From: Patulibacter minatonensis DSM 18081
GTDB lineage: Bacteria > Actinomycetota > Thermoleophilia > Solirubrobacterales > Solirubrobacteraceae
DNA: 64,000 nucleotides
Direction of reading: 5' to 3'
NCBI RefSeq assembly: GCF_000519325.1
Contig: NZ_KI912613.1
Location: 5,239,478 to 5,303,477, forward strand
Below are positions 25,749 to 36,825 of the stretch, piece after piece (position 1 is the stretch's first letter; the number at the start of each line of letters is the position of its first letter). The position numbers were made by a program, and so were the translations under genes. The notes under the pieces are model-generated. The model was not told where the DNA came from and searched no databases. It worked only from the letters and a program-made list of their open reading frames with translations.

Positions 25749-25755
25749 CGCAACG

Positions 25756-25761
25756 ATTGTA
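25756..25761 (-). promoter_or_regulatory. Extended -10 promoter of disA
   Basis: On the minus strand TGATACAAT: a TG-N extension plus TACAAT, one mismatch from TATAAT, 7 bp before ATG 25748. No clear -35. It predicts a leaderless disA transcript separate from radA read-through. Confidence 0.6.
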
Positions 25762-25796
25762 TCAAGGTCGTAGCCGTTGCTCGACGGTCGTTTTGG

Positions 25797-25818
25797 GTGG
25801 GCGAACACGTTCGCTCAC
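25797..25818. promoter_or_regulatory. Inverted repeat upstream of disA promoter
   Basis: Nine-base arms (GTGGGCGAA and TTCGCTCAC, one G-T pair) around CACG. The core CGAAC-AC-GTTCG resembles LexA half-sites, but their spacing is 2 instead of 4. It lies about 36-57 bp upstream of the -10 box, a plausible operator position, or it could be a hairpin in the radA 3' region. Confidence 0.35.
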
Positions 25819-25930
25819 GGTCGCCGAAGACCCCGTTTCCCGCGTCCACGGGCGGTCCCGGCCCCGTCACGGCGGACGGACGGGCGCGAGCGGCCTTCCG
25901 GGCGGGAGCCGCGTGTCCGTTCCTGATCGG

Positions 25931-27370
25931 TCAGGTCGAACGCTTCGGCAACGCCGCGCGGAGGGCCTCCCGGAGCGTCGCGTGCCGCTCCGGGGCGATG
26001 ACGTCCCGCAGCCCGAACTTGCGGGCCTCGGCGAGCCTCCGATCGGCGTGGCCGACGCCCCGGAGCTCCCCGGTCAGCCCGACCTCGCCGAAGCACGCGA
26101 CCGGGAGGTCCGCCCCGGCGTCGCCGCCCGGGACGATCCCGCGGGCGGCGGAGGCGACCGCGAGGGCGACGGCGAGGTCGGCCCCCGGCTCGTCCGCCCG
26201 GACGCCGCCGACGACGTTGACGAACACGTCGTGCGTGCTCGTCGACAGCCCGGCGTGCCGCCCCAGCACGGCGAGCACCAGGGCCAGGCGGTTGCGGTCG
26301 ATCCCGTTGCAGACGCGACGCGGCGGCACGAGCTCGCTCGGGGAGACGAGCGCCTGGACCTCGACGAGCAGTGGCCGGGAGCCCTCCATGGCGCAGAGCA
26401 CCACCGACCCGGCCGCCTTCGTCGCCTCGCCCACGAACCGCGCCGACGGGTCCAGGACCTCGACGAGGCCGACGCCGCGCATCTCGAAGACCCCGGCCTC
26501 GTTCGTCGAGCCGAAGCGGTTCTTGCTCGCGCGGAGCGTCCGGTACGTCCGCTCGCGCTCGCCCTCGAACTGCAGCACGCAGTCCACGAGGTGCTCGAGG
26601 ACGCGGGGACCCGCGAGCGAGCCCTCCTTCGTCACGTGGCCCACGAGCACCGTCGCGACGTCCAGGCGCTTGGCGACCTCCATCAGGCGCCCCGCGACCT
26701 CCCGCACCTGGCCGACGGACCCCGGGGCACCCGTCAGGTCCGGGTCGTGCATCGTCTGGACCGAGTCGATGACGCAGACCTCGGGGCGCAGCTCCTCGAT
26801 CGTCGCGATCACCGTGGCGAGGTCGGTCTCCGCGAGGATCGGGACGTCGAGCGCGGCCTCGAGCCCCCGCGGGTCGTGCGACCCGATCCCGGCGGCGACG
26901 TCCTCCGCCTTCGGTGGCGCCGCGAGCCGCTCGGCGCGCAGCCGGACCTGCGCGGCCGACTCCTCCCCGGAGACGTAGAGCGTGCGCGTCCCCGCACCCT
27001 CGAGGTGCCCGAGGACGGTGTTCAGGAGCGTCGACTTGCCGATGCCCGGCGAGCCGCCGAGCAGGACGAGCGACCCGGGCACCAGGCCGCCGCCGAGCAC
27101 GCGGTCGACCTCCCCCAGCCCCGTCCGCAGCCGTGGCACGCTCGGGGCGCTGACGTCCCGGAGCCGGGTCGGGACGCCCGCCGGCACGCCCCCGCGGGCC
27201 TTGGCGGAGGGGCCGGCGGCGGGTGCGGTGCCGCCACGTCCTCCCGTCGGTCGGTTCGCGCGCTCCTCGGTGATCGTGCCCCACGCGCCGCACCCCGGGC
27301 ACTGGCCGAGCCAGCGCGGGGACTCGTGGGCGCAGGCGGTGCAGACGTGGACGGTCGCGGCACGGGCCAT
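25931..27370 (-). CDS. radA: DNA repair protein RadA/Sms
   Basis: RecA-like branch-migration ATPase of recombination. 479 residues. A zinc finger (CTACAHESPRWLGQCPGCG) is at 10-28, Walker A GGSPGIGKST near 105, the RadA-specific KNRFGSTNE near 283, and a C-terminal Lon-like domain (SPSELVPPRRVCNGIDRNRL, GEVGLTGELRGVGHADRRL). TAGCGT lies 10 bp upstream of ATG 27370. Part of the conserved clpC-radA-disA series. Confidence 0.95.
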   Translation of the reverse strand: MARAATVHVCTACAHESPRWLGQCPGCGAWGTITEERANRPTGGRGGTAPAAGPSAKARGGVPAGVPTRLRDVSAPSVPRLRTGLGEVDRVLGGGLVPGSLVLLGGSPGIGKSTLLNTVLGHLEGAGTRTLYVSGEESAAQVRLRAERLAAPPKAEDVAAGIGSHDPRGLEAALDVPILAETDLATVIATIEELRPEVCVIDSVQTMHDPDLTGAPGSVGQVREVAGRLMEVAKRLDVATVLVGHVTKEGSLAGPRVLEHLVDCVLQFEGERERTYRTLRASKNRFGSTNEAGVFEMRGVGLVEVLDPSARFVGEATKAAGSVVLCAMEGSRPLLVEVQALVSPSELVPPRRVCNGIDRNRLALVLAVLGRHAGLSTSTHDVFVNVVGGVRADEPGADLAVALAVASAARGIVPGGDAGADLPVACFGEVGLTGELRGVGHADRRLAEARKFGLRDVIAPERHATLREALRAALPKRST

Positions 27371-27468
27371 GGACGGGGCAACGCTACGCCCGCGACCGGC
27401 GGACGGTCCAGCCCGCTCCCGTGCCGATCCGGTGACGATCCACCGTCGACCGGCCGCCGCCAGGCCCG

Positions 27469-28908
27469 TCAGCCCGTGGCGTCGAGCGCGCGGACGAGGT
27501 CGGCGACGACGTCGCCCGGCGTCTCCAGCCCGGCGGAGAAGCGGATGTACCCGGGGCCGACCTGCCCGTCGCCGAAGCGGTCGCGCCGCTCGGCCGTCGA
27601 GTGCATGCCGCCGAAGCTCGTGGCCTCTGCCACGAGCTCCAGCGTCGCGAGGAAGCGCTTGGCGCGGGCCATCGACCCGAGGTCGAACCCGACGACGCTG
27701 CTGAACCCGGGGTACCGGACGTCCTCGAGGTCCTCGCGGGCCGCGAGGGTGCCGTGGACGGCCACGGCCACGGCCTCCTGGCGTCGGAGGCGCACGTCGA
27801 GCGTCCCGAGCGAGCGGTGCGCCAGCCAGATCTCGAACGGTCCCGGGACGGCACCCGCGAGGGTCCGCCACCGCCGGAGCTGCTCCACGAGGTCCGCGTC
27901 CGTGCCCGACACGTGGCCGAGGATGAGGTCGCTGTGCCCCGTGAGGTGCTTGGAGTCCGAGGAGACCACGAGGTCCGCCCCGAGGTCGAGCGGCCGCTGC
28001 CGGAGCGGCGTCGCCAGCGTGTTGTCGACCACCACGCGGGCCCCGGCCTCCTGGCACGCCGCGATCGTCGCGCCGAGCTCCAGGACCTGGAGTCCCGGGT
28101 TCGCCGGCGTCTCGATCCAGACCAGGGCGGCGCCCTTCGCCGCGCGGCGGATCGCCTCGTCGGTCGTCGGCACCGTCCGGACCCCGACGCCGCGGGTGGC
28201 GAGGTGCTCGCGGGCGTACTGGAGCACGCCGGGATACCCGTCGTTCGGCGCGACGAGGAGGTCGCCGGGACCGAGGAGCGTCTGGAGGACGGCCGTCGCC
28301 GCAGCCATCCCGGATGCGAAGACGACCGACCGGCCCCCGTCGAGCGTGGCGAGCGCCTGCTCGTAGCGCTCGAACCCGGGGTTGCTCATCCGCCCGTACA
28401 GGTGCGGTGCGTCGCCGACGTCCCCGGCGGCGTGGTACGGGCCCGCGAAGACCGGGCCGCGGAGGAACGGCTCGCCCTGGACGGGGGCGGCGATCCCGGC
28501 GGTCACGACCTGCGTCGCGAGACCCAGGACGTCGCCCTGCGCCGGTGCGGGCTCCGGGTCCGCCTGCGGGCGGGCGTCGGGCTCCGCGCGCCGGGCCCGG
28601 GCGGGCGCGGGCCGGGCCTCGGCGTCGCGCCCCCCCGTGGACGAGGTCGGCGCCGCGCTCGCGGCCGACGACGGCCGAGGACGACCCGATGGCACGCGAT
28701 CCGGGGCGGACGCCTCGTCGGGCGACCGCCGGGGAGCCGGCCGGTCGCCGTCCGGCGTCGCGGCGTTCCCGCCACCGCGCGCCGCGGCGATGCGCTCGCG
28801 CTGCTGGTCGAGCCGGGCCCGTGCGGCTGCGGCGAGCCCCTTGGGCAGGACCCCGGCCTCGCCCTTGACCCAGGCGTCGCCCGTCGGCTCGTCCTGCTCG
28901 TCGCTCAC
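27469..28908 (-). CDS. Cys/Met-metabolism PLP-dependent enzyme with disordered N-terminal extension
   Basis: Fold-type I PLP enzyme of the cystathionine gamma-synthase/lyase family; 479 residues, of which the usual 370-residue enzyme begins near 125 (LGLATQVVTAGIAAP). Landmarks: YGRMSNPGFERYEQALATLDGG, VFASGMAA, WIETPANPGLQVLE, and the PLP lysine in VVSSDSKHLTGHSDLILG. The first 120 residues are Pro/Ala/Arg-rich and low in complexity. GTG 28908 overlaps the stop of a 23-codon micro-ORF by 4 nt. Reaction (gamma-synthase, gamma-lyase or other) cannot be decided. Confidence 0.82.
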   Translation of the reverse strand: MSDEQDEPTGDAWVKGEAGVLPKGLAAAARARLDQQRERIAAARGGGNAATPDGDRPAPRRSPDEASAPDRVPSGRPRPSSAASAAPTSSTGGRDAEARPAPARARRAEPDARPQADPEPAPAQGDVLGLATQVVTAGIAAPVQGEPFLRGPVFAGPYHAAGDVGDAPHLYGRMSNPGFERYEQALATLDGGRSVVFASGMAAATAVLQTLLGPGDLLVAPNDGYPGVLQYAREHLATRGVGVRTVPTTDEAIRRAAKGAALVWIETPANPGLQVLELGATIAACQEAGARVVVDNTLATPLRQRPLDLGADLVVSSDSKHLTGHSDLILGHVSGTDADLVEQLRRWRTLAGAVPGPFEIWLAHRSLGTLDVRLRRQEAVAVAVHGTLAAREDLEDVRYPGFSSVVGFDLGSMARAKRFLATLELVAEATSFGGMHSTAERRDRFGDGQVGPGYIRFSAGLETPGDVVADLVRALDATG

Positions 28909-28976
28909 GAGCGGCCCCCGGTGGGACGCACGTCGGCGCCGGACCGGCGCGGTCGCAGGGATGGCTTGCGGATCAC
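28905..28976 (-). CDS. Leaderless micro-ORF (23 aa) coupled to PLP enzyme
   Basis: GTG 28976 opens a 23-codon frame, MIRKPSLRPRRSGADVR then PTGGRS, whose TGA lies inside the GTGA overlap with the PLP-enzyme start. TAGGCT stands exactly 7 bp upstream of the GTG, the leaderless spacing seen throughout the window. This implies that ribosomes reach the enzyme start through this peptide. It contains no Cys or internal Met, so a Cys- or Met-stall attenuator of the usual kind is not supported; the Arg/Pro/Ser-rich content could still respond to stalling. Expression is unproven. Confidence 0.45.
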   Translation of the reverse strand: MIRKPSLRPRRSGADVRPTGGRS

Positions 28977-28983
28977 GCGCCGT

Positions 28984-28989
28984 AGCCTA
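28984..28989 (-). promoter_or_regulatory. -10 box of micro-ORF/PLP-enzyme transcript
   Basis: TAGGCT on the minus strand, 7 bp before GTG 28976 and just downstream of the clpC terminator. Confidence 0.5.
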
Positions 28990-28995
28990 ACGACC

Positions 28996-29021
28996 GAGGG
29001 CGGGGCCGAAGGCCCGCCCTC
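28996..29021 (-). terminator. GC hairpin behind clpC
   Basis: Stem GAGGGCGGG(G)CC with GGCCCGCCCTC, 11 bp with one bulged G, loop GAA, 30 bp past the clpC stop. Confidence 0.6.
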
Positions 29022-29051
29022 GCGGTCGTCACACGGGTGTCCGGCGGGCGA

Positions 29052-31640
<2,589 letters not shown>

Positions 31641-31874
31641 CCCTGGGTCCTTCCGTGGCTCGAGAAGAATCCTACCAGTGGCCCAACCGGACCCCTCCAG
31701 GCTCCCTGTCTTCAACAGGTTCTACGGCACCTCGCGGCGGACGGATGCGCCAGGGCGTACGAAGACCGACCGGATGTCCAGGCCATCCGTACGACGCGCG
31801 TTGACGCGCCCGTCCGCCCGGACGCCCGTCCCGGCGCCGGACCCCGGGCATCGTGGCACGCCCGTCGTCCGCCG

Positions 31875-34421
31875 TCACGGCACGAGCGGCCGGCCCGGTG
31901 CCGGGTCGCGGCAGGACTCGAACCGGACGACCACCGACTTCGACGTCGGCGTGTTGCTGCCCTCCGCGACGCTGTCGAGCGGGATCAGCGAGTTCGTCTC
32001 GGGGTAGTACGCGGCGGCGCACCCGCGGGCCGTCGGGTAGCCCACGAGCTTGAAGCGCGGCGCCCGGCGCTCCACGCCGTCCCGCCAGACGGAGACGAGG
32101 TCGACGACCGCGCCGTCCTCGAACCCGAGCCGGTCCAGGTCCTCCGGCCGGACCAGCACGACGCGGCGGCCGGCCTTGATCCCCCGGTAGCGGTCGTTCA
32201 GCCCGTAGACGGTCGTGTTGTACTGGTCGTGCGAGCGCAGGGTCTGCAGCAGCAGGTGCCCGTCGGGGACGACGATCGGGTCGAGGACGTTGACCGTGAG
32301 GCGCGCCTTCCCGGTCGCCGTCTCGAACCGCCGCTCGTCGCGCGGCGGGTGCGGCAGCTGGAACCCCTCGGGCCGCTGGGCGCGCGTCCCGTAGTCGTCG
32401 AACCCGGGGACGACCGCCTCGATCTGGCGGCGGATCAGGTCGTGGTCGTCGGCCATCGCCTCCCACGGGAGGTCCTCCGCGCGGCCGGTCGGCGTGCCGA
32501 GCCCGCGGTCGCCGTCGACGCCCGAGTCGTGGCCGTCCGGCATCGACGAGCTCCCGGACGGCGTGTGGTGGCCCTCGGCCTCGCCGCGCTGCGTCGGGGG
32601 ACCGAACACGGCCCGCGCCAGCCCGCAGACGATCCGCGTCTCGCTGCGAAGCTCGCGCGACGGCGGCTCGAGGTGCCCGTGCGAGGCGTGCACGACGCTC
32701 ATCGAGTCCTCCGTCGTGACGAACTGCGCCGTGCCCCGTCGCGGGCCGTCGGGGACGACGTCGCGGTCGGTGCGCCCGAGGGTCGGGAGGATCAACGCCT
32801 CGCGACCGGTGACGAGGTGCGAGCGGTTGAGCTTCGTCGAGACCTGCACGGTGAGCCGTGCGCGCCGGAGCGCGGCCTCGGTGACCTCGGTGTCCGAGAC
32901 GGCGGAGGCGAAGTTGCCGCCGAGGGCGAAGAAGACCTTCAGGCGCCCGTCGCGGAAGGCCCGGACGCTGTCGACGACGTCGAGGCCGTGCTCGCGCGGG
33001 GGCTCGAACCCGAGGGCCTCCTGCAGGCGGTCCAGGAACGCCTCGGGCGGCTGCTCCCAGATGCCGACGGTGCGGTTGCCCTGCACGTTGCTGTGGCCGC
33101 GCACCGGGCAGAGGCCGGCGCCCGGGCGGCCGACGTTCCCGCGCAGCAGGAGGAAGTTCACGACCTCCTGGATGATCGCCACCGACTGCCGGTGCTGGGT
33201 CAGCCCCATCGCCCAGCAGACGACGATCCTCTCCGCCGGGAGGACCAGCGCCATCGCCTCGTCGATCTCCGCGCGGGTGAGGCCGGTCTCGTGCTCGAGG
33301 TCCGCCCAGTCCAGGCCGCGGAGGTGGGCCTCGAGCTCGGCGAAGCCGTCGGTGTGGGTCGCGATGAACTCGTGGTCGAGCACCGGCGGACGGCCGGCGG
33401 CGCGTGCCTCGTCGTCGGCCTCGAGGAGCAGGCGCGAGAAGGCCTGGAAGAGCGCGCCGTCGCCGCCGAGGCGGAGCTGGACGAGGAGGTCCTGGAGGTG
33501 CGTGCCGCGGCCGGCGAGCTCGAGCGGGCGCTGCGGGTTGTCGAACCGCTGGAGCCCGGCCTCGGGGAGCGGGTTGACCGCCATGATCTTCGCGCCGGCC
33601 TCCTTCGCCTCCTCGAGCGAGATCAGCATCCGCGGGTGGTTCGTCCCCGGGTTCTGGCCGGCGACGATGATGAGGTCGGCCTCCGGCAGGTCGCTCATCG
33701 AGACGCTGCCCTTGCCGATCCCGATCGTGTCGCCGAGCGCCTTGCTCGTCGACTCGTGGCACATGTTCGAGCAGTCGGGGAGGTTGTTCGTGCCGAACGC
33801 GCGAACGAACAGCTGGTACGCGAACGCGGCCTCGTTGCTGGCGCGGCCGGACGTGTAGAACGTCGCCTCGTCCGGCGAGTCCAGGGCGCGGAGCTCCCGA
33901 GCGATCACGCCGAACGCCTCGTCCCAGCCGATCGGCACGTAGTGGGTCGCGTCCGGCGCGAGGTACATCGGCTCGGTCAGCCGGCCCTGCTGCTCGAGCC
34001 AGTGCCCCGTGCGGCCGCGCAGGTCCTCGACGCTGTGCCGGGCGAAGAGCTCGCGGGAGGCCCGCATCCTGGTGGCCTCGTTGGCGACGGCCTTCGCGCC
34101 GCTCTCGCAGAACTCGATCGGGCCGGCGCCTCCCTCGGGCTCCGGCCACGCGCAGCTCGGGCACTGGAAGCCCTTCGGCTGGTTGATGCGCAGCAGCGTC
34201 GCGGCGGAGCGCGTCACGCCCAGGTGGCGCATGCCCTGCTTCGCGATCGACCACGTCGCGCCCATGCCGACGGCGTGGTCCTTCGGCGGTCCCACCCGAA
34301 GCCCGGCGTCGTCCTGCGCGACGTCGTGGTCGCGGTCGGTCCGGCCGCGCCGCGGCAGCTGCGGGAGCTTCCGGCCGGGGCGACCACGGAAGACGGGGGT
34401 GCCGGTCCGACGCGTGCTCAC
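31875..34421 (-). CDS. FdhF/YdeP-family molybdopterin oxidoreductase
   Basis: 848-residue formate-dehydrogenase-alpha-like protein of the YdeP branch. Visible: MGATWSIAKQGMRHLG, FQCPSCAWPEPEGG, TFYTSGRASNEAAFAYQLF, SNMCHESTSKALGDTIG, VAGQNPGTNHPRM, GNVGRPGAGLCPVRGHSNVQG, and a C-terminal molybdopterin dinucleotide-binding domain (TTVYGLNDRYRGIK). A 45-residue Gly/Ser/His/Asp-rich insertion sits near 608-655. GTG 34421 has TACCTT 7 bp upstream. Electron acceptor and substrate are unknown. No accessory fdhD is nearby. It is inserted between lysS and clpC. Confidence 0.85.
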   Translation of the reverse strand: MSTRRTGTPVFRGRPGRKLPQLPRRGRTDRDHDVAQDDAGLRVGPPKDHAVGMGATWSIAKQGMRHLGVTRSAATLLRINQPKGFQCPSCAWPEPEGGAGPIEFCESGAKAVANEATRMRASRELFARHSVEDLRGRTGHWLEQQGRLTEPMYLAPDATHYVPIGWDEAFGVIARELRALDSPDEATFYTSGRASNEAAFAYQLFVRAFGTNNLPDCSNMCHESTSKALGDTIGIGKGSVSMSDLPEADLIIVAGQNPGTNHPRMLISLEEAKEAGAKIMAVNPLPEAGLQRFDNPQRPLELAGRGTHLQDLLVQLRLGGDGALFQAFSRLLLEADDEARAAGRPPVLDHEFIATHTDGFAELEAHLRGLDWADLEHETGLTRAEIDEAMALVLPAERIVVCWAMGLTQHRQSVAIIQEVVNFLLLRGNVGRPGAGLCPVRGHSNVQGNRTVGIWEQPPEAFLDRLQEALGFEPPREHGLDVVDSVRAFRDGRLKVFFALGGNFASAVSDTEVTEAALRRARLTVQVSTKLNRSHLVTGREALILPTLGRTDRDVVPDGPRRGTAQFVTTEDSMSVVHASHGHLEPPSRELRSETRIVCGLARAVFGPPTQRGEAEGHHTPSGSSSMPDGHDSGVDGDRGLGTPTGRAEDLPWEAMADDHDLIRRQIEAVVPGFDDYGTRAQRPEGFQLPHPPRDERRFETATGKARLTVNVLDPIVVPDGHLLLQTLRSHDQYNTTVYGLNDRYRGIKAGRRVVLVRPEDLDRLGFEDGAVVDLVSVWRDGVERRAPRFKLVGYPTARGCAAAYYPETNSLIPLDSVAEGSNTPTSKSVVVRFESCRDPAPGRPLVP

Positions 34422-34506
34422 GCGACCGAAGGTACCCCCTGGTGCGCGGGATCAACCGCCGGTCGACCGGGCGTACGCCGTGTTGGCGCCGCCCCGCTCG
34501 GCCGGG

Positions 34507-36018
34507 TCAGTCGCGCATCGTCGGGAAGAGGACGACCTCGCGGATCGTGCTGCGTCCCGTCATGCAGATGACCAGGCGGTCGATGCCCAGGCCGAGGCCG
34601 CCGGTCGGCGGCATGCCCTGTTCGAGCGCCTCGACGTAGGACTCGTCGTACTGCTGGGCCTCGTCGTCGCCCTGGAGCTCGAGGCGCGCCTGCTCCTCGA
34701 AGCGCCGGCGCTGCTCGTCCGGGTCGTTCAGCTCGGAGAACGCGTTGGCGATCTCCATGCCGAGCGCGAAGGCCTCGAAGCGCTCTACGAGGCCGGTGTC
34801 CTCGCCCGTCGCGGTGCGCTTGCGCTTCGCGAACGGCGAGAGCTCGACGGGATAGTCGAACAGCATCGTGGGCTGCTGCAGCTTCGGCTCGACGTCCTTG
34901 GACAGCAGGTCGTCGACGAGCTGCGGCCACGTGCGGTCGTCGGGGTGCACGTCGGTGCGGTCCGACGCGCGGATGACGGCGGCGAGCTCCTCGGCGCTGC
35001 GGTGCGCGAGGACGTCGATCCCGGTCTCCTCCTCGATCGCGCCCGCCAGCGTCTTGCGCGCCCACGGCTCGGTCCAGCGGATGGGGCTGGGGGGGACCAT
35101 GTCCTCGATGGCGCGGGCGACGTGCTGCACGCAGGCCTCGAGGCGGTCCGCGGCGTCCTCGACGTCCGCGTAGGCCTCGTACCACTCGAGCATCGTGAAC
35201 TCGGGGTTGTGCTTGTGGGAGATGCCCTCGTTGCGGAAGTTCTTGCCGAGCTCGTAGACGCGCTCGAGGCCGCCGACGATCAGCCGCTTGAGGTACAGCT
35301 CGGTCGCGATCCGCAGGTAGAGGTCGCGGCCCAGCGCGTTGTGGTGCGTCGTGAACGGCCGGGCCAGGGCACCGCCGTAGAGCGGTTGCAGCACCGGGGT
35401 CTCGACCTCGAGGAAGCCCTCGCCGTCGAGGAAGCGGCGGATCTCCGACACGATCCTCGAGCGGGTGACGAAGGCCCTGCGGGTGTCCTCGTTGCCGATC
35501 AGGTCGAGCTCGCGGCGGCGCTGGCGGACCTCCTGGTCCTGCAGGCCGTGGTGCTTGTCGGGCGGCGGCCGAAGGGACTTCGCCAGGACGGTGACCGCCT
35601 CGACGCGGAGCGTGAGCTCGCCGCGCCGCGACATGAACGCGGTGCCGTCGATGCCCAGGAGGTCGCCGAGGTCGACGTCGTCGAGGAGCCGCGACATGAC
35701 CTCGGGGCCCAGGACGTCGAGCTTCGCCTGCAGCTGGATCCGGCCCGAGCGGTCGTCGAGGTCCAGGAAGGCCATCTTCCCCTGGCCGCGGCGGGCGCGG
35801 AGACGTCCCGCGATGCGGTGACGGTCCTCGGTCTCCGCACCGTCCTCGAGGCCGGCGTGGCGCTCGCGGACGCCGGCGATCGGCTCGACGTCGTCGAAGT
35901 CGTGCGGGAACGGGTCGACACCCGCGGCGCGCAGGCGGTCGAGCTTCGCGCGGCGGACGGCGAGGAGGTCGGTGCCGTCCTCCGCCGCCGTCGCGGCGTC
36001 GGGCGTGGTGTCGGTCAT
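34507..36018 (-). CDS. lysS: Lysine--tRNA ligase, class II
   Basis: 503 residues. OB-fold anticodon domain first ([21 protein letters not shown]), then the class II core: [44 protein letters not shown] (motif 2) and [15 protein letters not shown] (motif 3) near 475-490. It is preceded by greA with a 37-bp gap on the same strand, so a greA-lysS operon is likely. The position next to dusB matches Bacillus dusB-lysS. Confidence 0.95.
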   Translation of the reverse strand: MTDTTPDAATAAEDGTDLLAVRRAKLDRLRAAGVDPFPHDFDDVEPIAGVRERHAGLEDGAETEDRHRIAGRLRARRGQGKMAFLDLDDRSGRIQLQAKLDVLGPEVMSRLLDDVDLGDLLGIDGTAFMSRRGELTLRVEAVTVLAKSLRPPPDKHHGLQDQEVRQRRRELDLIGNEDTRRAFVTRSRIVSEIRRFLDGEGFLEVETPVLQPLYGGALARPFTTHHNALGRDLYLRIATELYLKRLIVGGLERVYELGKNFRNEGISHKHNPEFTMLEWYEAYADVEDAADRLEACVQHVARAIEDMVPPSPIRWTEPWARKTLAGAIEEETGIDVLAHRSAEELAAVIRASDRTDVHPDDRTWPQLVDDLLSKDVEPKLQQPTMLFDYPVELSPFAKRKRTATGEDTGLVERFEAFALGMEIANAFSELNDPDEQRRRFEEQARLELQGDDEAQQYDESYVEALEQGMPPTGGLGLGIDRLVICMTGRSTIREVVLFPTMRD

Positions 36019-36055
36019 GCGGCCGGGAGGGGCGGCGGGGGCGCGGCGATCTCGC

Positions 36056-36529
36056 TCAGCGCGAGATGCCGACGACCTCGAGGGTGCGCGTCTTGCCGTT
36101 GGGCAGCGCGACCTTGACGGTGGCGCCCTTGGGCTGGCCGAGCAGCGCCTTGCCGACGGGCGACTCGTTGGAGAGCTTGTTCTCCGCGGGATCGGCCTCG
36201 GCAGAGCCGACGATCGCGTACTCCTTGGTCTTGCCCTTCTCGTCCTTCACCGACACGCGGGTGCCGATCTGGACGGCGTCCGTCGTCAGCGACGACTCGT
36301 CGATGACGGACGCGGAGCGGAGCTGCTCCTCGATCTCGAGGATGCGGCCCTCGATCATGCCCTGCTCGGTCTTCGCGTCGTCGTACTCGGAGTTCTCGGA
36401 GATGTCGCCGAACTCGCGAGCCTCCTTGATGCGCTCCGCGACCTCGCGACGCTTGACGGTCGAGAGGTGGTCCAGCTCCTTCTTGAGCTTGTCGAGACCC
36501 TCGTGGGTGAGGATGACGTCCTTGGGCAA
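36056..36529 (-). CDS. greA: Transcription elongation factor GreA
   Basis: Rescues backtracked RNA polymerase by stimulating transcript cleavage. 157 residues, full length. Coiled-coil tip [21 protein letters not shown] carries the acidic pair, and the C-terminal FKBP-like domain reads [24 protein letters not shown]. No ATG or GTG fits the family N-terminus; TTG 36529 gives [15 protein letters not shown] and is preceded by GAAAGG at 8 nt, so a TTG start is inferred. A TATACT promoter lies about 90 bp upstream. Confidence 0.93.
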   Translation of the reverse strand: MPKDVILTHEGLDKLKKELDHLSTVKRREVAERIKEAREFGDISENSEYDDAKTEQGMIEGRILEIEEQLRSASVIDESSLTTDAVQIGTRVSVKDEKGKTKEYAIVGSAEADPAENKLSNESPVGKALLGQPKGATVKVALPNGKTRTLEVVGISR

Positions 36530-36620
36530 CGTGGGGACCTTTCGCCTTCGTCGCCCGTGCAGGGCGTCGGCGGGAGTGTTTCTGGCGTCGATCCGCGACC
36601 GGCCGCCTATCGAGCGCGGC

Positions 36621-36626
36621 AGTATA
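36621..36626 (-). promoter_or_regulatory. -10 box of greA(-lysS) transcript
   Basis: TATACT on the minus strand in the 296-bp gap between dusB and greA, giving a 5' UTR of about 85 nt. The -35 region is not recognisable. The remainder of the gap (36630-36825) shows no gene. Confidence 0.5.
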
Positions 36627-36825
36627 ACGGCGTCCCGCGACAATGCGACCGCGGCCGGGGAGTCGCCGTCGATCGTCCGTCCGGCGCCGGGACGATCCGG
36701 GGCCCCGACGGGCGATGCGGGTCCGGCGTGCGGGGCCGCGACCGGCACCCCGGAGGGCCGCCCGCGACGCGCCGGACCGGATCCCCGACGCCCGGCGGTG
36801 CGACCGTGGGGGACGACCGGGCCGG

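Noticed and set aside
25797..25818. Called as a LexA/SOS box
   Set aside because: Half-sites CGAAC and GTTCG are separated by 2 bp; the Gram-positive consensus requires 4. Kept only as an inverted repeat.
23073..26978. Plus-strand open frame of about 1300 codons across ispD, carD, disA and part of radA
   Set aside because: Shadow of well-identified minus-strand genes; no domain-like sequence in the translation.
31641..31874. CtsR or HspR (HAIR) operator upstream of clpC
   Set aside because: Neither the tandem CtsR heptads nor CTTGAGT-N7-ACTCAAG is present; ctsR and mcsAB are also missing.
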